Assembly (NCBI RefSeq): GCF_003545765.1
Contig: NZ_QXIO01000010.1
Span: forward strand, 62,001 to 126,000
DNA: 64,000 bases
DNA from: Colwellia sp. RSH04
Lineage (GTDB): Bacteria > Pseudomonadota > Gammaproteobacteria > Enterobacterales > Alteromonadaceae
Reading direction: 5' to 3'
The notes beneath the pieces were generated by a model. The model was not told where the DNA came from, did no database searches, and worked only from the letters and a program-made list of their open reading frames with translations. Both the position numbers and the translations under genes were made by a program. Positions 59,118-64,000 of the stretch are shown piece by piece (within the stretch, counting starts at the first letter, position 1; every line of letters begins with the position of its first letter).

Positions 59118-60374
59118 ATGTCATCTAGCACTTTCAAGCAAGCAATTTTAAATAAACGAATGTTGATCTGTATCTTTACTGGATTCAGCTCAGGCTTACC
59201 TTTGTTTGTGCTTTACCAACTAGTACCTGGCTGGCTTCGCTCTGAGGGAGTCAGTTTAACTGAAATAGGTTTATTTTCATTAATTGGCATACCCTATGTA
59301 TGGAAGTTTTTCTGGTCTCCTTTAATGGACAGGTATTCATTAGGGAGTATGGGTAGAAGACGTAGTTGGATGTTGGCCACGCAGATCTTGCTACTTGTTA
59401 GTATTGGTGCTTTTGGCTATATCAATCCTGCCATGGATATATGGTCTGTGGCTTACCTTGCTGCAGGTGTCGCCTTCTTTAGCGCCAGTCAGGATATTGT
59501 TCTTGATGCTTATCGACGTGAATTATTACCCGAAAATGAGTTAGGTTTAGGTAATTCAATTCATGTACAAGCTTACCGCTTGTCAGGCTTAGTACCCGGC
59601 TCTCTCGCTTTTATTTTGGCTGACCACATTAGCTGGCAATCAGTCTTTATGATTGTAGCTGCCTTTATGGTACTAGGTATCGTTCTGACTCTGTGCATCA
59701 AAGAGCTAGATACAGAACATAATGCCCCTAAATCACTACATGAAGCGGTCGTATTACCTTTTCGCGACTTTATTCAAAGCAACGGTGTTAAAACAGCACT
59801 TTACACCTTAGCCTTTCTTGTCCTGTACAAACTAGGCGATAACATGGCAACTGCATTGCAAACCCCATTTTTCATTGATATGGGGTTTAGTAAAACAGAG
59901 ATAGGTGTTATTGCTAAAACCTCCTCTATGATTGCCATGACAATAGGAATTATCGTTGGTGGTGTGGTCATGATCAAACTCAGTATAAATCGAGCGCTTT
60001 GGTTATTTGGCTTTGTTCAAATCGCCAGTATTCTTGGGTTTGCTGCATTAGCAGAAATTGGACATAACAATTATGCTTTAGCACTAGCGATTGGTTTTGA
60101 ATACTTAGGCGTAGGACTTGGTACTGCTGCATTTACGGCTTTCATTGCTAGAGCGACAAACCCTGCTTTCGCAGCGACACAAATAGCGTTATTTACTGCA
60201 ATAGCAGTATTACCGAGAACATTTGCTAACGCGACGACAGGTATTATTGTTGAACAAATTGGTTGGACGCAATTTTACTTTCTTTGCACTGCTCTTGCCA
60301 TACCGGGTATGCTGATGTTATTCAAAGTAGCACCTTGGAATGAACCACAAATAACAACAGGTACAAACTCATGA
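59118..60374 (+). CDS. ampG: AmpG-type muropeptide permease (MFS)
   Basis: Imports anhydromuropeptides from the periplasm for cell-wall recycling. The 418-aa major-facilitator protein has about 12 helices and the AmpG features FTGFSSGLPLFVLYQLVPGW near the start, GIPYVWKFFWSPLMDRY, SASQDIVLDAYRRELLPENE and GVGLGTAAFTAFIARATNPAF. It lies in the yajG-ampG neighbourhood. Its stop overlaps the ATG of a 57-aa membrane protein (ATGA). Confidence 0.94.
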   Translation: MSSSTFKQAILNKRMLICIFTGFSSGLPLFVLYQLVPGWLRSEGVSLTEIGLFSLIGIPYVWKFFWSPLMDRYSLGSMGRRRSWMLATQILLLVSIGAFGYINPAMDIWSVAYLAAGVAFFSASQDIVLDAYRRELLPENELGLGNSIHVQAYRLSGLVPGSLAFILADHISWQSVFMIVAAFMVLGIVLTLCIKELDTEHNAPKSLHEAVVLPFRDFIQSNGVKTALYTLAFLVLYKLGDNMATALQTPFFIDMGFSKTEIGVIAKTSSMIAMTIGIIVGGVVMIKLSINRALWLFGFVQIASILGFAALAEIGHNNYALALAIGFEYLGVGLGTAAFTAFIARATNPAFAATQIALFTAIAVLPRTFANATTGIIVEQIGWTQFYFLCTALAIPGMLMLFKVAPWNEPQITTGTNS

Positions 60375-60544
60375 TCAGACTTTTTTTCTTACTGCCGATT
60401 ATCATGTGTGTAATTTGGTGGTGGTATCTTAATAATCGCGGGTATAGCTTAAAACAAGGACTTAAAGGCTTTATTTATATATTAATATTTAATGCCATTA
60501 TCATCGGATTTTTTATTACCATGATCTTTGTCACCAACATTTAA
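60371..60544 (+). CDS. 57-aa membrane protein coupled to ampG
   Basis: A small frame missed by length cut-offs. ATG 60371 overlaps the ampG stop in ATGA, and the product MIRLFFLLPIIMCVIWWWYL, then NNRGYSLKQGLKGFIYILIF and a third hydrophobic part ending MIFVTNI, has two membrane helices with a short polar loop. The perfect overlap and typical membrane-protein composition argue that it is expressed. Function is unknown; a helper or regulator of AmpG is a possible guess. Confidence 0.65.
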   Translation: MIRLFFLLPIIMCVIWWWYLNNRGYSLKQGLKGFIYILIFNAIIIGFFITMIFVTNI

Positions 60545-60671
60545 AAGTAATAATTAAAAACAGTCATGATAAGTAAGCAAAATATTAAAAATTGGCATAT
60601 TATTTACTTAGGCTAACCAGAAGTTTTGCAAGCAAGTGTTTAACACTGTCTTATTCAACTAAAGAGATACT

Positions 60672-61511
60672 ATGCTAATTGTAGATCAACAAGTTTTAGA
60701 TGATATCAGCAAAGGGTTTTCAGTACCTGCCCAACCGAAACTGTTATTAAAGCTTTTAAAGTTAATGGCTGAACATGAACCAGATATCAAAGAAATAGCC
60801 AACACTATAAGCCAAGATGTCGCGGTAAGTGCCGCCATTTTAAAAGCCATAAACTCACCTTTATATGGTTTAAGCCGAACGGTTACTGATATTCAGATGT
60901 CGGTTAACTATATTGGCCTATACGGCATTATCATGCTCGTTACAGGGAGTTTAATTAAGAAAAGTTTTGATCCTAAAAGTTGCAGTATTGAGCTTGAAGC
61001 TTTCTGGCAGCTATCTACCGACATATCAACTATTACCGTACTTTTAGGCAGGCAATTTAAACCCAACCTAGCAACAGATAAGTTATTCAGCCTTGGGCTA
61101 TTTCATGGTTGTGGCGTGCCAGTCATGGCAATGAAATACAGTAATTATCAAGAAACCTTAGATAGTGCGATTCAAAGGCCAGAATTATCGTTGACTGAAA
61201 TAGAAGAAGAGATATATCAAGCAAACCATGCAGTCATTGGTTATTACGTCGCGAGTTCATGGCGTTTACCTAAAGATATTTGCCAAATTATTTTACAGCA
61301 TCATGACAGAGCTTTCTTAGATCGATTAGATAATTCAGAACAGCAAGATTATTATGCAATTTTAAAGCTTGCTGAACATATTGTTCATTTAAAATACTAT
61401 GATGTACCTTCAGTTGATTGGCAGTATGTTCAACATGATGTTCTATATAATATGGGAATAAAAGAACAAGCATTGCCAGAAATAATTACAGAACTTCAAC
61501 AAAGAATATAA
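60672..61511 (+). CDS. HDOD domain protein (second of two)
   Basis: A 279-aa paralog of the protein at 53288, colinear along its length: DVAVSAAILKAINSPLYGLS, KLFSLGLFHGCGVPVMAMKY and VASSWRLPKDICQIILQHHD. Here the His-Asp pair has become His145-Gly146, so any residual HD chemistry is lost in this copy. Otherwise the role is a signalling platform as for the first. AAAGAG precedes the ATG. It follows ampG and the small membrane gene after 127 bp and seems separate. Confidence 0.87.
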   Translation: MLIVDQQVLDDISKGFSVPAQPKLLLKLLKLMAEHEPDIKEIANTISQDVAVSAAILKAINSPLYGLSRTVTDIQMSVNYIGLYGIIMLVTGSLIKKSFDPKSCSIELEAFWQLSTDISTITVLLGRQFKPNLATDKLFSLGLFHGCGVPVMAMKYSNYQETLDSAIQRPELSLTEIEEEIYQANHAVIGYYVASSWRLPKDICQIILQHHDRAFLDRLDNSEQQDYYAILKLAEHIVHLKYYDVPSVDWQYVQHDVLYNMGIKEQALPEIITELQQRI

Positions 61512-61539
61512 CTCTGACTTAACTATAAGGCTCACTTAA

Positions 61540-61587
61540 TAATGTTTACCTACTAATGCTTACCTAATAATGCTTACCTAATAATGC
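61540..61587. repeat. Short tandem repeat at the yacL 3' end
   Basis: The 13-base unit TAATG(C/T)TTACCTA, spaced by one base, occurs three times (from 61540, 61554 and 61568) with a partial fourth (TAATGC at 61582). It runs into the stop codon of the yacL gene on the minus strand. Confidence 0.75.
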
Positions 61588-61964
61588 AGTGTATTGGTGA
61601 ATTTTGCCCATGATAGTAACAGTTGTCTGAAGTCATCAATACCACACCCTGCAACTTCGTATTGGTCAACATTTATATGCTCTGACGTTAACATATCAGG
61701 CAAAGGGTCAACGCCATTAAAGCTCGCATTGGTTTGAACAGATATATCATCTTGATTAATGGCAATAGAGTATTCATGTCCCGTAATTAACACCTCAGGC
61801 GCTTTTCCTTTTTCTACTTCATCTATAGCTGTTAAGAGTTGCGCTAACTTATCAGCACTGCGCCCTACTTCTGTTTCAATCCACGGACCAATCACTTGAT
61901 GCTCTAATGAAAATTGGGCTCTTGCTTCACCAGTTATAGCATCATGTATAAATTCATATTCCAT
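61578..61964 (-). CDS. yacL: YacL (UPF0231) family protein
   Basis: A 128-aa soluble protein of the YacL/UPF0231 family: MEYEFIHDAITGEARAQFSL, HQVIGPWIETEVG, then LITGHEYSIAINQDDISVQT and a C-terminal VAGCGIDDFRQLLLSWAKFT. Layout and length follow E. coli YacL (120 aa). Function unknown. The tandem repeat at its end replaces or extends the usual C terminus only by a few residues. Confidence 0.85.
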   Translation of the reverse strand: MEYEFIHDAITGEARAQFSLEHQVIGPWIETEVGRSADKLAQLLTAIDEVEKGKAPEVLITGHEYSIAINQDDISVQTNASFNGVDPLPDMLTSEHINVDQYEVAGCGIDDFRQLLLSWAKFTNTLHY

Positions 61965-62096
61965 AACTTACCCGATATTATATAGTTTGATTTTATCTAC
62001 CCTAAGTGTAGCAAAGCTGTCACTAAACATAGGTGCGAATACTAAAAGCATGATAAATTATTTGCTATAACAAAATGTTCATGCGACGTCGTTTAA

Positions 62097-62765
62097 TTAT
62101 AAAGGCTTTGCTAGCCACGTTTCTTCAACAAGACTCTCTAATTTATCATGACGTTGCTTGAGTAACACTTGACCAATGAATTGGTCACCTTTTTGAATAA
62201 CACCTACACCTTTAGGTGTGCCCGTCATAACGATATCGCCATCTTCAAGGGTTATGAACGATTGTAACTCATTTAATATTACGTCTGGTTTATACATCAT
62301 TAAATCTATGCCGCCTTGCTGAATTAGTTCTCCATTAATCGTTAACGACAAACTTAATTGATTAAATTCACTTTCACTTAGGTGCTCTATATTAACAAAG
62401 TGACTAAATACTGCAGAATGATCAAACGCCTTAGCACGCTCCCAAGGTAACCCTTTCGCTTTGAGCTTTGCTTGTACGTCACGCTTAGTTAAGTCTAATC
62501 CAATTGCTACCGCAGTAAATTTCCCTTGTTGATATAAGAAGCTTAATTCAGCTTCATAATGCAAAGTATCAACTAAATGCTGTGCCTTGAGTTGATTACT
62601 AATCGAGGAATTAGGCTTTAAAAACACCACCATTTCATCAGGAATTTCATTAGCTAACTCATAAATATGTTCAACATAGTTTCGTCCGATACAGATAACC
62701 TTAGAAGGATGAATTATATCAGAGGTTATTGAACCTTTTGGGTAATTTACTTGTATAGATTGCAA
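62097..62765 (-). CDS. Fumarylacetoacetate hydrolase family protein
   Basis: A 222-aa member of the FAH superfamily, close to the YcgM/FAHD1 type that acts as acylpyruvase or oxaloacetate decarboxylase. Landmarks are KVICIGRNYVEHIYELANE, VVFLKPNSSISN, the metal-binding HYEAELSFLYQ, KGLPWERAKAFDHSAVFSHF and DIVMTGTPKGVGVIQKGDQF. The exact substrate is not readable from sequence. It stands between yacL and a polytopic membrane protein 40 bp upstream, possibly co-transcribed. Confidence 0.9.
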   Translation of the reverse strand: MQSIQVNYPKGSITSDIIHPSKVICIGRNYVEHIYELANEIPDEMVVFLKPNSSISNQLKAQHLVDTLHYEAELSFLYQQGKFTAVAIGLDLTKRDVQAKLKAKGLPWERAKAFDHSAVFSHFVNIEHLSESEFNQLSLSLTINGELIQQGGIDLMMYKPDVILNELQSFITLEDGDIVMTGTPKGVGVIQKGDQFIGQVLLKQRHDKLESLVEETWLAKPL

Positions 62766-62805
62766 TGGTTTGTGGCTCCTATAGTTATGGCGCTATCCTA
62801 GCCAG

Positions 62806-64000
62806 TTAGCCTTTGCTAGACAAGGATATTTTATTGCTCACTTGAAAATAAAGTAAGACCGTCTTTAGCGAAAGAAAAAATAGATATAAAAACTCAATAA
62901 TTAATAACACCGCAAAAAAATAATAAAACTGATTTTCAAGAATGACAGCAAGTAATAAAACGCTAGAAGTACAGTGCAAATAAAATAAAATTGAAGCTTG
63001 TCGTTTAGTAAAAAACTCATGCATATTAGGAATATATTGCATGGCTGAAAAATCCATCAAACAGCGTTGTTGCAAATGAGTGTAACTAAGAAAAGGTAAT
63101 ATCTTTAAGAGCATGCCTTGAATAACAGACACTAAATAACCAAAGATGATAATTGCCGCTAAGATCAGTTCTTTTTTATGGGCAAGGTTGTGAAAAATCG
63201 ATGCATCGTTAGTCAACATCAACCAAGACTCCGGGAAAAAATAAATAGCATTACTTAATAAAAGTGCAATTGCAGCAAACTGCCAATAGCGAATAGTAGT
63301 ATCAATAATACGTCTTTTTCGTCGAGCCAATACCGACAATAAACTGAAGGCAAAAATAGCATGAACAACAAAAAGTAAAGGCATCGCCCAAACAGGAAAA
63401 AAGATATAACTGATTAAAAAAAGCATAACAAACCAAGTCATCGTCTTCTTTATTCTCGTAGGGAAGCTTGGCGCAACGTGAAACATAGGAATAACTTGAA
63501 AACTAACCGCAATAATTAATAAACTTCCCCAACCTGCGATTCCCCAAACAGCATGGATATTAGTAAAGTGTTTATCTGCTAATAACGTCAATTTACTCAA
63601 ACCAAACGGCGTTAAATCAAGATTACGACTAAGTAACCCCAAACCAAGTAAAACAACAACCATTAGCGAAAATACAGCCAACCGAAAACCAATCACCGAA
63701 TCGCCTTGGCTTAATTTTTTTATTAATACCTGTATCAAAGCGACAATATAGATTAAAAAACTCAATGTTAGACAGAAAATAGCGAGATAAAGCCACCATA
63801 GGGTTGGCGCATTAAAAGCAAGCAGTAAGCTGCAAGTACCGACACAATGAAGCATATGGCAAGTGGTCGCAATAAACCTCGGTTTCTTAATTCCAACCCC
63901 ACCTATAACGGGTAAAAGTTGTAATAACGCTCCCATCATCACCATAGAAATAAATCCGAGTGTAAAGGCATGGGTTAGCGTTAACATTCCTGTTGTCCAG
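62806..64000 (-). CDS. Polytopic membrane protein, partial at the window edge
   Basis: At least 393 aa with about 12 membrane helices. The frame stays open to base 64000 (WTTG before the first Met), so the true start may lie outside. Regularly placed His residues in helices, as in MLTLTHAFTLGFISMVMMGA, KHFTNIHAVWGIAGWGSLL and MFHVAPSF, recall proteins distantly related to heme-copper oxidase subunit I or NnrS. I would not assign a reaction. Near the end, LYFQVSNKISLSSKG is cytoplasmic or periplasmic tail. Confidence 0.6.
   Translation of the reverse strand, partial: WTTGMLTLTHAFTLGFISMVMMGALLQLLPVIGGVGIKKPRFIATTCHMLHCVGTCSLLLAFNAPTLWWLYLAIFCLTLSFLIYIVALIQVLIKKLSQGDSVIGFRLAVFSLMVVVLLGLGLLSRNLDLTPFGLSKLTLLADKHFTNIHAVWGIAGWGSLLIIAVSFQVIPMFHVAPSFPTRIKKTMTWFVMLFLISYIFFPVWAMPLLFVVHAIFAFSLLSVLARRKRRIIDTTIRYWQFAAIALLLSNAIYFFPESWLMLTNDASIFHNLAHKKELILAAIIIFGYLVSVIQGMLLKILPFLSYTHLQQRCLMDFSAMQYIPNMHEFFTKRQASILFYLHCTSSVLLLAVILENQFYYFFAVLLIIEFLYLFFLSLKTVLLYFQVSNKISLSSKG

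Noticed and set aside
61540-61587. Possible CRISPR-like array
   Set aside because: The 13-base units are separated by one base only and there are no spacers; it is a simple tandem repeat.

Overview
The window reads as a chromosomal segment of an AT-rich marine gammaproteobacterium of the Alteromonadales, most probably Colwellia or a close relative. The basis is conserved gene order, protein lengths and motifs (eno-pyrG-mazG-relA-rlmD-barA, acpS-pdxJ-recO-era-rnc-lepB-lepA-rseCBA-rpoE-nadB, pomAB next to xseB-ispA-dxs, a complete nqr operon) together with low GC. No rRNA, tRNA, CRISPR array or complete insertion sequence was seen. Genus is an inference; no database search was possible.

Layout. 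1-6.9 kb: eno and pyrG, then a looser stretch with a DUF4202 gene, a lone lipoprotein gene, a YbaN-like membrane protein and a TrmH/SpoU-type RNA methylase. 6.9-11.6 kb: an accessory island between two 114-bp direct repeats, each copying the mazG-trmH junction. It holds a decayed Rhs/YD-repeat gene and successive orphan Rhs C-terminal tips, each with its own toxin-like tail. Three tips are followed by a candidate immunity gene: one tiny membrane protein and two exported ankyrin-type proteins. GGTCAGGTACA palindromes mark the module borders. 11.6-31.8 kb: a conserved housekeeping block (mazG, relA, rlmD, barA, acpS to lepA, rseCBA-rpoE with a visible sigma-E promoter, nadB, ygfX-sdhE). 32-42.4 kb: ygfZ, a SlyD-like FKBP, yajQ, a VanZ-like gene, panE, thiI, the sodium motor genes pomAB and xseB-ispA-dxs. 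42.4-50 kb: nqrM, apbE and nqrFEDCBA. 50.4-53.2 kb: an ABC exporter of unknown substrate with a YtrA-type GntR repressor and a candidate operator. 53.3-61.5 kb: two paralogous HDOD genes bracketing fabV, bolA, rlmG, yajG, a cyclophilin, a small unknown gene, ampG and an untracked 57-aa membrane protein. 61.5-64 kb: yacL, an FAH-family hydrolase and a polytopic membrane protein cut by the window edge.

How the parts fit together. Na+-NQR exports sodium during respiration and PomAB can use that gradient to turn the flagellum; ApbE flavinylates NqrB and NqrC, and NqrM is the assembly factor. Dxs makes DXP, shared by the isoprenoid route (IspA) and by thiamine synthesis (ThiI). RelA and BarA give global stress control, and RpoE-RseABC watches the envelope, where LepB, the cyclophilin and the lipoproteins act. 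The most unusual part is the Rhs island: it looks like an eroding stockpile of polymorphic toxin tips and immunity genes whose translocated scaffold has been lost.
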